A stretch of DNA of 64,000 nucleotides. Source: Charina bottae (lineage: Eukaryota; Chordata; Lepidosauria; Squamata; Charinaidae). This document shows, piece by piece, positions 10,809-23,508 of the stretch. The notes below the pieces were generated by a model that was given only the letters and a program-made list of their open reading frames with translations, did not search any database and was not told the DNA's origin. The position numbers and the translations under genes were made by a program. How positions within the stretch are numbered: the first letter of the stretch is position 1; each line of letters begins with the position of its first letter. The stretch is from assembly GCA_023362775.1 (NCBI GenBank), contig JALMGJ010000006.1, positions 11,178,501-11,242,500 on the forward strand, given 5' to 3'.

Positions 10809-11402
10809 CCAAACCATTGACATTACAAAGCCCTCAGGAAGAAGTCCCATTATAGAAGAGATGCTGCTGACATGAAATTATTAATCCAAATCCTTGTGGA
10901 ATTACTGTCATCACAGGTCATTTACTCTGCTATGTTCTAGCAAGGATGTCATATGTACCTCTTCGTTGGTATTAGTGATATCATTGCTAAACTGAAGTAT
11001 CTCAACCCCACCTCACATTTTGAACATAGCTATCCCACTTCATATCCACCAACTTTCAATCCCCTCCCTTTTTTTTTTTGCCCTTGAAAAACTATGTGAA
11101 GGAACTTCAGCCCCACTTCCTTTCTTTCTGTGAAGATGGCCTGGCTGCTGAAGGAGTAATTGTGTTAACAGAGCTAGCCTCTTGTTCCCATTGGAATAAG
11201 GTCTTAGTGGCCATTGCAGAGAATTCTGGGAGTTGAAGTCCATGCATCTGGAGGCTGCCCATGTAAGGGAAGGCTAAACTACAAAGACTTAAACAGTCTA
11301 GTTACCAAAAAAAGAGCCAGATCATACAAAACTTGCATGGAGAACATGCATAATCCAAAAATATTTACACATATAATTTCGGCACCATAATTCCAATCCC
11401 CC
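10809..11402. other. unassigned sequence
   Basis: Mostly unrecognised. 'aattctgggagttgaagtcc' near 11222-11241 matches the arm of the hAT-type MITE at 14514-14654, so a relic of that family is likely at about 11220-11265. Confidence 0.45.
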
Positions 11403-11595
11403 CAAAAAAATTAGAGTTGGAAGGGGCTACTAAGACCATCAAGTTCAACCTCCTTATTTAGTTCAGGAAGCATCCCAGACAGACCGTATCTAGCCTCCAC
11501 TTGAATACAGTCAGCACAAAGAGCTTACCACGTCTCTGGGCAATTGCTCCCAAATTACTAAAGTTGAACCCATCTCTATTTCCCCCCCTGTCTAG
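11403..11595 (-). repeat. CR1 LINE 3' UTR fragment
   Basis: 'agagttggaaggggctacta' and 'atcaagttcaacctcc' are the reverse complement of the CR1 terminus known from birds and reptiles. 5' truncated, without coding sequence. Confidence 0.75.
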
Positions 11596-13270
11596 TAGTT
11601 ATTTATTCTTTCATATAATATATTAAACCAGGCTCTCTGGGTGGCATACAGCTGCATCGTTTGAAAGAATTAAAGACATCTGTGCCAACTTGGTGCTTTC
11701 CAGATGTGTGGGAAGCATGGCCAAAGCCCCAACACTCTGGGAGACAGAGTGTCAAATGGGAGAAGTCTGAGCTGCAACAGAGAATCCATGAAGTATGATC
11801 ACAATAGCCATGTTAAGTGATAGCCAATAGCAGAAAAGAAACAGAAAATGGTGATAGAAAGCCAAGGTAAATTAAAAGACTAAATATGACACAGCCACCA
11901 TAAAATGAGAAATTACCCAATAAATTTTGCTGGCTTTAGGACATGTCTAGCCAGGATCTTTGGGCCACTTCGTTTCAGATTCAGCTCTAGATTTCTCCTG
12001 TCACATGGCTGTGTGTGGGAACTGAATTGATCTCTTGCTAATACAGCTTAACGTGGTAGCAAAGCTGGTCTCTTTGCTTGAAATTTGCAGAAGCTCATCT
12101 CAGCCCAACCGCCCAGCTTTGTTCTGTTTCCTCCCATAGCATCTCAGACTTGGTAGCATTGTTCTCAGCATTTTGAAGCTGGTGGAAGTAACGGTCCCCA
12201 CAGGTTAGCTTTACCTCATATCCAAGCTGCTACACCATGCCATACAGTGATAAGCAAGATAATTAACATTACTTGTTTAGTTACAAGCCATAAGGATTTG
12301 TTTAGACATCTGAGGAAAAAATAAATGGGGGGGGGGGGGGAGGAATGGAGGAAAATTGTGTAATTTAAACGTTTATTGTAAAAGATTTCGGCTGCTTTCT
12401 CATGCAGGAATGGACAACTGTGGCCTTCTAGCTGCTACTGAACTTCAGTTCTTGGCAGCCTCACACCAATGATAGGAAAGATTTCTTCAACGCATTAGAA
12501 TCAGCTTAGATAGTTCTCACGAGGAGTAGTACAAAATCCCTTAAGCCCTACTGCTCCCTTAGCTACATTAAATTAATGAGACATCTCAGAAATACATTCT
12601 TCTGCAGGTTCCCTCTCCTGTCTCTAGCCAGACAACTACAATGCACTAAACTGTAAGCCTTAATCTCAGAGAGGTTAACACACTACTTGAGAACACAATA
12701 TTGCTTTGTAATGTAAATATATAAACATAGATTCAGAGCCATATTAACGGAGATGCACCGTGGCATTACAGCCAAGTTTTTACCAGGCAAGCTCACACCT
12801 CTTCGGATAGTGCTGTTATATTTATTTCTATGCATAGCCATGCTATAATCTCAAAGATCATTTAGGATGCAGCCCACTCGGATAACTGCAGACCAGTTGT
12901 AACATGATTATAGAATTGTTCTGCCCAGGGTTTACACAATACAGTACTTTTTATTATGAAACACAGCATGTAAGACTTATACATCAGCAGCTAGAAGGGA
13001 AGTAACACCAGAAAGCAACCCCTGGGCATTACAATTGCCATAACTTTTAAACATCCTGGGAGATCACTCAATTCCATGAGATTTGTGGCATTTCAAATAA
13101 GCTCCTACAAGATTTCAGGGGGGAACATAAATACCTCTGGATTTCAACCAGAGCATAGGAATCTTAGAATATGAGCTGGGCACCATATTGTAAGTTTGAT
13201 TATCTGCCATCTTGATCCCATTTTATATTTTATATTTATATTTTATGCACCATATTTTGTTTTTATTGTA
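11596..13270. other. unassigned sequence with G14 run
   Basis: A degraded L2-like tail may lie at 11596-11665 (minus). A run of 14 G is at 12327-12340. 'gacaactgtggccttctag' near 12412 resembles an old DNA-transposon relic. The rest is unrecognised. Confidence 0.4.
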
Positions 13271-13372
13271 TTTTAATCTTTTAGCTTTATTGTAAACCGC
13301 ACAGAGTCCCTTCTCTGGGGGAGATGGGCAGTGGAGAAATTTGATAAGTAAAATAAATAAATAAATCTCAGA
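13271..13372 (+). repeat. L2-like LINE 3' end
   Basis: 'ttgtaaaccgcacagagtcc', 'gggggagatgggcag', then (AAAT)n, the 3' terminus shared by the L2-like elements of this window. Confidence 0.75.
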
Positions 13373-14434
13373 AAACCTGGCTCGTTTTTTTAAAAAAATT
13401 GCATTTTCTTAGCACCTGCACTATCACCTGAAATCGACTCCTCCACGAGAATATATCTTACATTGTGCCTCTCTTTTCCATACCTTCCCCTGCATATGTC
13501 TACCTTTTTTTCAGCTTTGAGCCATCGTAACTACTTTCTTATGACAGGATAAATATTCTATTGTAAAACAATGAGTTTATCAGCCAGTCCCCACCACTCA
13601 TTCTTTTAACAGTAATTTGTTATTAATATAATTCTTTTTCTTTGGAAGACAAGGGGATGGGACAAGAGAGAATTAAACAAAAAGAAGAAAGACAACCTTT
13701 GCGATGACATCATGAAAAAATGTTTCCTTCGCAGTTTATAGCATCAGCACCGTGGATTACTGTGAGAAGATGCTCTCATAAATACTGACAGAGCAAGGCC
13801 TGGATGACCAAGGCTGTAACTCAGGCAAAAAAAAGGTGTGATATCCATTTATATAATATGACCCCAGAGCAACATTCTTTATTGAATTGCAGCCATTCAT
13901 TTAATCAGCTGCTTGGCGAGATTTCCCACACTGGGATGGCAAAAAAATTGTTCCTGTCCAGTCAATGGCCTTTCAAGGCTGCCTTGCTGTAGGTTCTGGA
14001 ATGTGCCACTATTAAACTACCAGGAAACAGATGCAAACAAAACAAAACTTAATGAAGAGTAGCTACAAAAGTAAATACTGTCCTGCGAAGGAGGACACAC
14101 TCTTCTCTGCCTGCCAGATCTTCCATCTACCATCTTACAGATGTATATGCAAAACCATTTAACTATTATGATTCAGAAAGTTGTGGTCAGAAGGCCAGGA
14201 GAGAAGAAACCACCTTGCCTAAACAGACAAACAGGCTTGCATCAAAACCTTCCACTGCATTCTAACCTTGGAAGAGAAGAATTTGTTCAAAGTGCTAGCC
14301 ATGCATGTATAACATGTCAGAGGTTCACGCATCCTGCCCACTTTTTTTTTTTCACTTTCTTTTTTTCACTTTTTTTTTTTTGCTAACAGCTCTCTATGAG
14401 TCTTGTAGACCATATAGAACAGGTTATAATCAGA
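13373..14434. other. unassigned sequence
   Basis: No feature apart from two poly-T runs at 14342-14352 and 14370-14381. Confidence 0.4.
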
Positions 14435-14513
14435 ATTATCATAGCAGCAGAGCATTGGAAGGAAGCCTAGAACTCCTCTAGTTCAACCCGCTGCTCAATG
14501 AAGGGCCCTAGAG

Positions 14514-14654
14514 CAGTGTTTCTCAACCTCAGCCACTTGAAGATGTGTGGACTTCAACTCCCAGAATGCCTCAGCCAGCATGGGGGATTCTGGCTGAGGA
14601 ATTCTGGGGGTTGAAGTCCATACATCTTCAAGTGGTCAAGGTTGAGAAACACTG
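14514..14654. mobile_element. 141-bp palindromic hAT-type MITE
   Basis: Ends CAGTGTTTCTCAACC and GGTTGAGAAACACTG are exact complements, and most of the element is one hairpin ('ttgaagatgtgtggacttca' against 'tgaagtccatacatcttcaa'). Flanks ccctagag (14506-14513) and cactagag (14655-14662) form an 8-bp duplication with one mismatch. It lies inside the CR1 fragment, so it is younger. Confidence 0.88.
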
Positions 14655-14739
14655 CACTAGAGTTTCTCTGATAGATGACCATCCAGACTTGGTTTGAGCA
14701 CCTCCAGTGAAGGATAAATCACCACTTCATGATATAGCC

Positions 14740-15089
14740 CAGTGCTTTCCAAACTGCTGCCGTTGGCGACACACCAACGGCGGCAGTGGTGGCGGCGCGC
14801 GCGGCAACGGGGGCAGGCACGGCGGCAGGGGGGCGCACGGTGGCAGCGACGTGCAGGGCGGTGGCGGCAGCGGCGGCAGCCTCGTGTTTTCCACTAAAAT
14901 GTGGAAGCGCTGATGGCGCACCGCTGCCATCTTCGCCGACGCCGCCACCATGCACACCGCCGCCACCATGCATGCCCCCGTGCCGCCGCCATGCGCGCCC
15001 CCGATGCCGCTTCCAGGTTGTTTTGCGACACACTAAACTGTGTGTTGCGACACACTAAAGTGTCGCGACACACAGTTTGGAAAGCTGTG
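14740..15089. mobile_element. 350-bp CpG-rich hAT-type element
   Basis: Left end CAGTGCTTTCCAAACTG, right end CAGTTTGGAAAGCTGTG. Perfect 8-bp duplication atatagcc (14732-14739 and 15090-15097). The interior is GGC/GCC rich, then has three 'gcgacacac' motifs near the right end. The Gly/Ala-rich or Ala-rich frames seen in all phases are compositional. A relic of the same family sits at 53603-53645. Confidence 0.9.
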
Positions 15090-15480
15090 ATATAGCCAGT
15101 TCCATTGGTCAATAGCTTGTACAGCTCAGGATGTTCCTTCTGATGTGTAGCATGGACTTACTTCCTTAAAATTTTAATCCACTGGTTTTGAACTTGCTGG
15201 GGCAATAGGGAATAATTCTACTCCCTCTTCTGTGTGATAACCCTTCAAATATTTGAATTATCCTCCCCCTCATCCTCCTCCTCTTACTTGAGAGGGTGTT
15301 CCCATATTCTTTAGAATTTATTTCTAGATCCCTTGGGACAACTAAACATGCAATTCTACTTCCTTCTTGCTTCTCAGCTCCTTCTGTACCATTAGGACCA
15401 CATCTCTCTTCTCAACACATGCACAATAGTTACTGAAATGTGCCATTTAGATTATTACAGCCACTGAAAAAGTCCTGGGT

Positions 15481-17136
15481 CTATGCTATGAGAGGAAAGA
15501 GCTAATTCCTTCTGTACTTGCTAGATTCCTGGGTGAAATTACCTCCTCCCAACAATTAACAAACAATTATGGTACAGCCAATGATGCATTTCATATGAAG
15601 TTTCGTTTGATTCCATGACTTCATATTAGAGCTGGGAACAAATGGCCTTTTGACAGTCTTTAACAAAATGGTGGGCAGAGAAGTTCGCTAGACAATTTCT
15701 TCAGGGGAAGGTGGAATTGTATAACAAGTTCTCATCTCCCCATTTGTGGTGAAAGCAGAGGGGTGCTTTTAACATAACAACCTTATGGAAGGAATTCCCT
15801 CTGAATGCCTTCCTTTGGAATTGAATGGAAACATAAGAAATGAGGGAGGCTGCAGTCTTCCGGAGAGAGGACTGTACAATAAATTATAGAACATTTCCAC
15901 ACACCCCGTGGCTACATCCTATATAAGTAAATTTACTTCACCCATGAAAACCAGGATTCTGGTTTTGAACATTTCTGGACTACTTCAGAATGTTATTCTA
16001 TTGAAGGGAACAGTCTCTCTGAAGCAGATTATTCATCTATGGTCCTCTCCAAGCATTCAAGAAGGTATGTTATATTTAAAAAGTCATTGTACCCTCGTTT
16101 AATTCAATGGTGTTATAGAAATCCATTCCAACTTAACACCATCATTACATCTAGGCATTCCAAGGAAGTTACAGTGATTTTTGAAAGAACAGCAACTTTT
16201 CTCACGGGGGAAGAGGGTTATCAAACATCTCTAGCTTCATCTCCACAAAAACATAACTTTGGGCTGGCCCTGAGGGAGACAACCCCCGCGAAAAGAATAA
16301 ATTAAAAGCTATTCACTGCTACTTTGGCAGAATCCATTCAGTCTGCTGAAGTCTGAGAAAGAGGAAGCATTAAAACAATGGCTTTAGTTTGGGAGAACAA
16401 TTGGGGTTTCAAGGGTATGCTTGATCTCTCCCTCGATGTTTCCACCCAATACTGGGGACATCATGGTACTTTTCCTTATCGTTCGCTGTAGCTTTGTAGA
16501 TCAAGCCCACTAGGCTTTGACCAATACCTCCTTCTCAATACCTCCATAGTGTAGCTCACTCCCCTCCATTTCTCCCTCCCTTCCTATTTTCTTATATTTG
16601 TGTAGCTGTTAGACATTTTGCAAAGGAGGGGAGTACCAGCCAAGCTCTGACAACAAAAGAACTACTGTCACTTCGCCAGTCCCAGACATGGTGGAAATCA
16701 GCCCACAGGAAAAGGGCTGGCACCAGTGTTAGACCTCGGCCGAGCACAGTCACCGCATTCACTCAAATTGGCAACAGGTCTCAATGTTCCTGGCTTTGAG
16801 CTGTGAACAAGGGTCGGGATTGAATAACCAATTATACAACTGCTGACTGAGTTTATCCAAGGTTTGCAAACTGCTATAATAGCCTAGTATTCAACGGGCT
16901 GTTTTATCCTTTTCCAGATATAGTGTCATATCTCCCCTTGTGCTCCATTTACATGTCATTTTATTATATCCATCCATTAAAAAAGGTTAATACAATGTCA
17001 CAGTCAGGGCCTAAATGATGCTATTCAACATCCATGCTCCTTGGTTGGTGCAATTTGTACAGGGACCCCTTTTTCTCATTTTCATACTAACTCACACACA
17101 CGCACACCTATTCCACACAGATTATTTCCTGTAGTA

Positions 17137-17141
<5 letters not shown>
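15481..17141. other. unassigned sequence
   Basis: No gene found. 15650-15790 (minus) may be a weak fifth copy of the unclassified repeat described at 17830. Confidence 0.4.
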
Positions 17142-17188
<47 letters not shown>

Positions 17189-17228
17189 TGAATGAATGAA
17201 TGAATGAATGAATGAATGAATGAACGAA
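17142..17228. repeat. (TA)n then (GAAT)n compound microsatellite
   Basis: TA dinucleotides at 17142-17185 run directly into about ten GAAT units at 17186-17228. Confidence 0.97.
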
Positions 17229-17467
17229 CAAACTTCTCCAGATGTAAAATGAAATTAGGAGAGTTAAAAGAAATAATGAATGAAATCATTGCTAAAACTG
17301 GGCAAAGAGACAGATTTCCAACATGTTGGCACTCAAGTTCCAAACCCTGGAAGTCTTCTACACGTGCTCGGAAGACAGGTAGAGCTCAGGTTTGGCAAAG
17401 ATTGAGCAAGCCAGTCACCAGAAATTCTGGTGGAACCATTCCAGCTTTCAACAGTGATTTTAAAAGC
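17229..17467. other. unassigned sequence
   Basis: Nothing recognised. The frame over it has no domain. Confidence 0.4.
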
Positions 17468-17560
17468 TCATAGAATCCAAGAATGGAAGGACTGGAAGAG
17501 ATCTTGGAGATCATTTAATCCAACTCCATGCCCAGTACTAGAATCCATTGTATAGATTCA
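17468..17560 (-). repeat. CR1 LINE terminus
   Basis: Starts with 'catagaatccaagaatggaa', the complement of the CR1 ATTCTATG-type terminus, then 'tcatttaatccaactcc'. Short 5'-truncated copy. Confidence 0.7.
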
Positions 17561-17587
17561 TTGTTCTCAGTGTAGGGGAATTTGTTA

Positions 17588-17700
17588 GCCCTCCAAGGTA
17601 GTCCAGACAAGAAGTACAACTATGAGTACTAACTCTATCTTTATTGTAAGGTTACATTAACTAGGTCAGAATCTTCCCTACTACAGTGAAATATAACGTA
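17588..17700 (-). repeat. LTR-like repeat fragment
   Basis: 'ccaaggtagtccagacaaga' and 'tttattgtaaggttaca' are the reverse complement of the 3' half, including the polyA signal, of the LTR at 243-522. Confidence 0.6.
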
Positions 17701-17829
17701 CTTCTGTTTGAATTATAGCCTCTATAAATGATAATTCTACAAACTTTTTATGAAAACTAGTGTCCTCTTGCACTTATTTAGTTTGAGAAGGAGTGTGGTG
17801 TGTGAATGTTCTGCCTTTCATTGTGCAGT

Positions 17830-18065
17830 CCTCTCTTTGGCAGTCTGCAGCCTCCCTGGCTTCTCAGTTTTCCATGAGAAAAGGAAGGAAAAAGGAAGAT
17901 TTCATGAGTTAATGCCCCACTATGGGACACTTTCAGAAGCAGTGTTAACTGCCAAAATTAAAGGGGGCTCCTACCCATGAGAAATTGTTAGGCAGTTCCT
18001 CCTGGACAAATAATCCAACCCATTTCTCTGCCAACATATATGGTGAAGAAGAAAAACTCTCAATG
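17830..18065 (+). repeat. unclassified interspersed repeat, copy 1
   Basis: Shares ordered blocks with 22830-23065 (+) and 32945-33190 (-): 'tctgcagcctccctggcttc', a central 'gagaaattgttag'-like block and 'ccaacccatttctctgcc'. Divergence is high, implying age. No coding frame. Class unknown. Confidence 0.45.
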
Positions 18066-18092
18066 CAGTTTGTCATGCATGAAGCTCCATTA

Positions 18093-18428
18093 AGGTAAAG
18101 GTAAAGGTACCCCCCGCACATTTGTGCAGTCGTGTCCAACTCTAGGGGCCGGTGCTCATCTCCGTTTGTTAGCCAAAGAGCCAGCGTTGTCCGAAGACGC
18201 TTCCGCGGTCATGTGGCCGGCATGATGCACGTGGAACGCTGTTACCATCCCACCGAAGTGGTACCTATTAATCTACTTGCATTTGCATGCTTTCGAATTG
18301 CTAGGTTGGCAAGAGCTGGAGCGAGTGCGGGAGCTCACTCCGCATGCAGGGCTAGGGATTCGAACCTCCGAACTTGCGATCTTCTGATCAACAAGCCTGG
18401 CGTCTTACCCACTGAGCCACCACGCCCC
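18093..18428 (-). mobile_element. tRNA-derived SINE (Sauria/BovB-tailed)
   Basis: Full-length 336 bp. The reverse strand starts with a tRNA-like head with a B box (GGTTCGAATCCC near 18355) and ends in a tail with 'gtcgtgtccaactctagggg' on the plus strand, like the BovB 3' end. A perfect 13-bp duplication tgaagctccatta flanks it (18080-18092 and 18429-18441). Pol III transcription is expected for the family; the open frames are incidental. Confidence 0.93.
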
Positions 18429-18441
18429 TGAAGCTCCATTA

Positions 18442-19094
18442 GATCCTGCTAAAAGATGTGGGCTGCCATCTAAATTTGATATTGAGTTTAGTTTGTGTCC
18501 TATCGTGCACAGGAGAATTCCATGAGTATACATCTTTTAAGGAAACATAAAGTAGGTTGTTATAGACATACATTCATGTAATCAGCATATTTTGCAGGAG
18601 GGGGAGAAGAAACTGTCAAGGTCCCATCTTTAGTTTGCTTGAATTTGAAGCTTATAAAACTAGTGAAGCTAGTTAAGAATTTTAGTAAACGTTTCTTATA
18701 ACAAGATTGCAGTTGCTTCAGTTGGATAGACAGAATGAAACTGCAACTCCTTCTTATACCTTTCCATGGCTTCAAAGACAACCGACTTCGCACTTATCTG
18801 GGCTAGGTGGCGGTTGGTTATTGACATTTGCAGCATTTCTGTTTTGAGAAATTTAGTTCCCAATGCAACTTGCAAATTATGCTCATGAGTCACCTGTCTT
18901 ACTTGATATTTTCCTTATGTAGTGTAATGTTGTGGTGTATGGGAAAATTCATACTAGGCACTGAGATAGCCTATTCATAAATTATATGTCCACTGATTCA
19001 TAAGGTTGGATGGATCCAGAAATTGAACAGGCATATTTAGTTAAAGTAGAAGGGATGTCCTATTCTCTAGGCCAGTCTAACCAATGTTTAGGCA
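18442..19094. other. unassigned sequence
   Basis: No supported feature. Confidence 0.4.
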
Positions 19095-19333
19095 ACCTCA
19101 GTTTATTTAATTCTTTGATTTACATCCTGCCTTTCCTTCAGGAGTTCGAAGTACATAAATAGCATTTCCTCTTCTCATTTTTCTCCATAGTAGCTTTGTA
19201 AGTTAGGTTGATCAGAGAGAAAGTGACTGGCTCAAAGTCTCACAGGGTGCTTCTATGGATGAGGAAGGACTACAGCCTGGGAGTCTATGCTGCCAGTCCA
19301 ACATCTTAATCATGACACCATGCTGGCTCTCAA
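19095..19333 (-). repeat. tRNA-derived SINE with L2-like tail
   Basis: The reverse strand reads 'agagccagcatggtgtcatg', a tRNA-like head, the mid block 'accctgtgagactttgagcc' and a tail similar to 'aaaggcaggatgtaaatcaa'. Old copy of the SINE seen at 31348, 44992 and 59456. Confidence 0.65.
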
Positions 19334-22300
19334 AAGAATGAATAAATTTATGAATGAATAAATGCAGCTGATTGAAAGACACCCCAATCCCATATATCGG
19401 CACTGCAATATGCCCAAAGATCCATTTGTCAACATGAAATCCAATCCCTAAGTAGAACTTTCTAGCCAATCACCAACTGTGCAATCCGGGAAAGTGTCTC
19501 CTCAACATCCAGCATCATGAAATCATTGGGAGAAAGTAGCCTACGTGTAGATCTAAACTCCAGAGTTATCCCTGCTTGACACCCTTATCCAGGAGAATGT
19601 TTATAAGGTAGATATGTAAATCTCCACATTCCTGAATTACTTCACATCCCTTCTTAGATCATTGCACACCTTCCTTTTTTCCATACAAACAAAACATGCA
19701 CCAATAAATGATAAAACCACATTGCTTTCTTTTTATGTTAAGGGAAGGGATTAATGGGTTATCTTAAGTATGTGAGGAGGCTGATTTTCAACTACAATTT
19801 AGACACCAGCCTGTCACCATTTACCTTCTCTCCTGCCTTGCTAAGACTACAGAAGTAGAAAGCAGAAAAATAATGAGGGGAGAAAGAAGAAAGAACATGA
19901 GAAATATCTGGGATTTTTTCTCTGCAAAGGCCACCATGTGCACTGTGAAAGTATAGATGATCTCTTGCAAATTCTATTTCTTTGAATCACACATTGAGTA
20001 TGTGTGCATTGTTTCCACACTAGAGCACAGCCATATCAAGAACTGTCAGTGTAAACTGGGGGGAGTGGTTTTACACAAAGACAACTGAATTTCTCTAAGA
20101 TAACTGAGAATGCAAGACAGACACGTTAAAATAAAACATACAGCACGGATTTTACAGTGCACTTTTTAATAAAAAATTAATGCGGTCATAAGTTCATGAG
20201 ATTCCACCCTGCACTTTCTTTTTCTATAATTGCTGAATGTTTTTGGAAACAAAACTTGACGTGGTAGAATTGCATTAGGCTGCAAAGAAATGCTTCCCAA
20301 GTACTTTCCAAAAAGGGCTATTATTTTGGGGGGAGTGAAGCCCCTGGCATGTTAATCAATAGCAAAGGGTAGCCTTCCCCCAAAAAAGTTATGCACCCCT
20401 ATCAGATGTAGGATGCTTGTTGCTTAAGTGTCATTGCAGCATGTCTTGTAATTACATCTGGACATATTAAAGCAAAAGAACATTTGTGATGGGGAGAGAG
20501 AGAGAAAATAAAAGTTCGAACATTCAAAGCGATGTCTGAATTTTCCAAGAGCCTTTGTCATTTTATCTGAGCAATCATTCCTATTCTGTAGAGTGGTCTC
20601 TTGACCCATCCATCTTGAGAAAAAACAGGTTTGGATCTTCTGTGAGGAACCTTGCGGAATGGAGTCATGTTGTACTACTTGAGGATTAAGGGATTGGGAG
20701 ATTAAAGAAAGAATGAAACAAATCCTTTATGATGACTCACGAGTACCGCCACTCATGATTATGCTTCTGCCATTGACGCTGCACGCTTATTGTCTTCATA
20801 AGAACTTCAGCATAAATTAGATATTGGAGGGCCTATCCTGAGAAAAACAAAATATCTGTTTTCCTTTTTGTTTTCCCTCCCAAGGGTGTGTGTGGGGGGG
20901 CAGAATAGAAAACAAACAACTCCTCTGGAAACCAAATGAAATAATTTCATTCTCAGTAAAGTCAGATTTCTAAACATGTAATAGGGAGAAATTGAATCTT
21001 AGAAGGGGATGGGCCCCCAAGGATTTCTGGTTTGAATAAATGTCAAATAAAGACTGTCACTCAATTTTCTGCCTTCTCCCACTAGAAGGGAAGAATAGTA
21101 AGGAGAGATCAACTGGGCTGATTAGCTCCCTAGTTCCCAACTTTTCTTGGGTAAAAAAGTTATGCATGCATGGATATCAGGCTGGCTTCCCCAGAATTAT
21201 TGGCTATGCCACTGGGATTAAGGTCCACAGATCTGTGGGCTCCTAAATTCAGAGCCTTTGAAAATATATATTCAAAGGGGGTTCATGCTGGGGATTTGAA
21301 TTCAGCAGGAGCCCTTGTTAGAGGATCTGCCTCTGAACATAAGCCACATGCTGAAGACCATGGAGCAATTAAGAAGCAGAAGGTTCCATCAAAAAGAAAA
21401 ATATTCATAACAGAGTTGGCGGTAGAGTAGGGGCTTAATTTAGCAATCAATGAATGCTCACAGACATTTGTTGTATTTGAAGTGAGTGCTAGATGTATTA
21501 AGAAGCACGTGAACCCTCATTTCTAGCTAAATGACAACTTGAGGAGAAGAAGCACAAGGGGAGATCAGGAAGCTCCCTTTGTCTCTTCAACATAGAGACT
21601 CCTTTCACTAACTAGCTAGGTGAGATTCAGACACAGTGACAGCCTGTGAAGTCCCATCTCCTCATCTCTCACCATATGCCATTACTCAAATAGGCTCATA
21701 TGCAAAGATGATGCTTCACCAAGGGTTCTACCCTATTCCACTCTACCAATGCTCCCTTTCTTTTTTTTCCCTTCAGCTTCCTGCGAGACAGAGGCAAATG
21801 TATTAGCATCCCTCCCTTCTTTTAACATTTAAAAGAGTTTCAGGACACTGCAGAATGAAACCTGTTCTCAAAGGGAATTTTTGACCCCACAAGACAAAAA
21901 CCCCACAATCTTCATCCCTGGGGAAGGAGATTTTTTATTTACGCTTCCTCATTTCCTCTCTTTCTCCCTCCTCCAAATACTTTTAGTCCATACTGAGGAA
22001 ACCATTTCAATTTCCCCTTGTTTAAGGAGTTAAGCAACATTGCACAAGCAATGTTCCTCTGACCCATCTATCTGCTGTTTCCCACCTTCTGTTTGTGGCT
22101 GTAAACAATTTAAAGTTCTTATTTATTTATTTTCATCCCTGCTGGCCACCATATTTTTTCTCCCGTGGTTTACTCCATTCCTCAGCTCAGCATTATAAAC
22201 CTTCAGGAGTAATTGCCCAGTGGTGGTCCATACGGACAGCAGCCAATCATCCTTGGAAGGGAAGCTATTTTCCCTAAACAAACCATTATCGGTTCATCTC

Positions 22301-22829
22301 CAGACTTCATACTTCTTCTCTTTTTTTGGCTATTACCTTACGAGATTAACTCTTATCTCTAATCTCTGCTCCGTTGGGGAGTTTAAAAAGCCTCCTGGCT
22401 TTTAATCTGTGTGTAATAATACTGCTGTTAGTAACAGATAACAGCAAAAGTACATGGTTGAAAGGACAATCCAGATATGCAGGAGACACCAATGAATTAG
22501 AACAGCTGCACCAGCCCCCTATGTTGGAGAAAAATGGAAGCAGCGTCTCTTTCCCATCACACCATTCATTCAGAGTCACTAACAGAAATTTCAGTCTTGC
22601 AGTATAGATCTTCAGAACCCTCCATGCCAGTAATATGCAGGGAAATTTTCTTACTTTCCCCCCCTCTATTCATTTTCATTTGACTTGATTTGATTTAGAA
22701 ATTTATTTCAAAGTAGAAGAGAATTTTGGTGAAATTCTCATAGATGGAAGGTGTATCCTTGGATTCATTTATATAGATGATGGCCAAAGGATAAGAGAAA
22801 GCCATTTCTTTCCTTGCACAATCTTATCT
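19334..22829. other. unassigned, mostly single-copy-like sequence
   Basis: The longest stretch without a recognised repeat. No splice-flanked coding segment or domain is visible. Small T and A runs only. Confidence 0.4.
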
Positions 22830-23065
22830 CCAGCAATCTGCAACCTCCCCTGGCTTCCCATGCTTGCATTAAATCCCCAGGGAAGACAGATTATGGAGGA
22901 ATGTCTCCCATGGGGTTATTTCAGCCACAGCACAACTGTAACTTCTTAGAGGCAATTCTGTCCTTAAGAAATAGTGAGAGAATTGCTCCTTCTGTAGGAG
23001 AAATTCAGAGAAATAATCTACCCAATTTTTCTGCCTACAAATTTTGTGGAGAAGTTTAGAAAGCC
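22830..23065 (+). repeat. unclassified interspersed repeat, copy 2
   Basis: Same family as 17830-18065: 'tctgcaacctcccctggctt', 'ggaatgtctcccatggggtt', 'ctacccaatttttctgccta'. It aligns best with the reverse complement of 32945-33190. Confidence 0.5.
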
Positions 23066-23127
23066 ATTTATGTTCAGCTCTACTTCGAACCCAAATCTTT
23101 GATCTTGAAGGAGTCAAGAAGCCTCCA

Positions 23128-23153
23128 AAAATCAATCAATCAATCAATCAATC
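23128..23153. repeat. (AATC)n microsatellite
   Basis: About six AATC units. Confidence 0.9.
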
Positions 23154-23204
23154 ATTCTCCACCCACCGCCCTAACCCAGTTCTGGGTATGTTTAGCCTAC
23201 ATCT

Positions 23205-23508
23205 GAGAGGAGATTGAGAATATCTTTCAAGAGCTGTCACACAGAAGAGGGAGTGGACTTACACTCTATTGCCCCAGAAGGTAGAACCATAACCAGTGGA
23301 TTAAAACTACAAGGAAGGAGATTCAGGATAGACATCGGGAGGAACTTCCTGCCTGGACAAGCTGTCTGTCAGTGGAAGAGATGGTCACATGGACCTCTTC
23401 ACTAAAGGTCTTCAAACAGAAGCTGGATAGTCATCTGTTGGAGATGCTCTAGTGGGTCCTGCATTAAGTAGGGACTTGGATTTGATTACCTTTAAGGTCA
23501 CCTTGTGT
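23205..23508 (+). repeat. CR1 LINE 3' UTR
   Basis: 'gctgtcacacagaagaggg', 'caaggaggagattcaggat'-like and 'ggaacttcctgcctggacaa' blocks, then 'gtcctgcattaagtagggac', in the order of the CR1 3' UTR, reading toward its end. No RT sequence is left. Confidence 0.75.

Larger units (their letters stand above)
14435..15480 (-). repeat. CR1 LINE 3' UTR fragment carrying two hAT insertions
   Basis: Blocks typical of inverted CR1 ('ctctagttcaacccgctgct', 'gaccatccagacttggtttg', 'tgataacccttcaaatattt') lie in order but are split by elements at 14514-14654 and 14740-15089. Removing both with one TSD copy each restores the CR1 order. Outer limits are approximate. Confidence 0.7.

Noticed and set aside
9082..10812. 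576-codon minus-strand frame and several 200-350-codon plus-strand frames
   Set aside because: They lie inside the GC-rich palindromic hAT-type element, are low-complexity (Arg/Ala/Pro/Gly), occur in several phases and mirror each other through the inverted repeats; no domain.
14707..15112. Overlapping Gly-, Ala- and His-rich frames
   Set aside because: Compositional artefact of the GGC-rich interior of the 350-bp hAT-type element.
17142..17228. CRISPR-like or other spaced direct repeats
   Set aside because: Simple microsatellites without spacers; the window is vertebrate nuclear DNA.
18093..18428. tRNA-like heads of SINEs as possible tRNA genes
   Set aside because: All occur in multicopy SINEs with BovB-like tails and target duplications; no functional tRNA cloverleaf ends.
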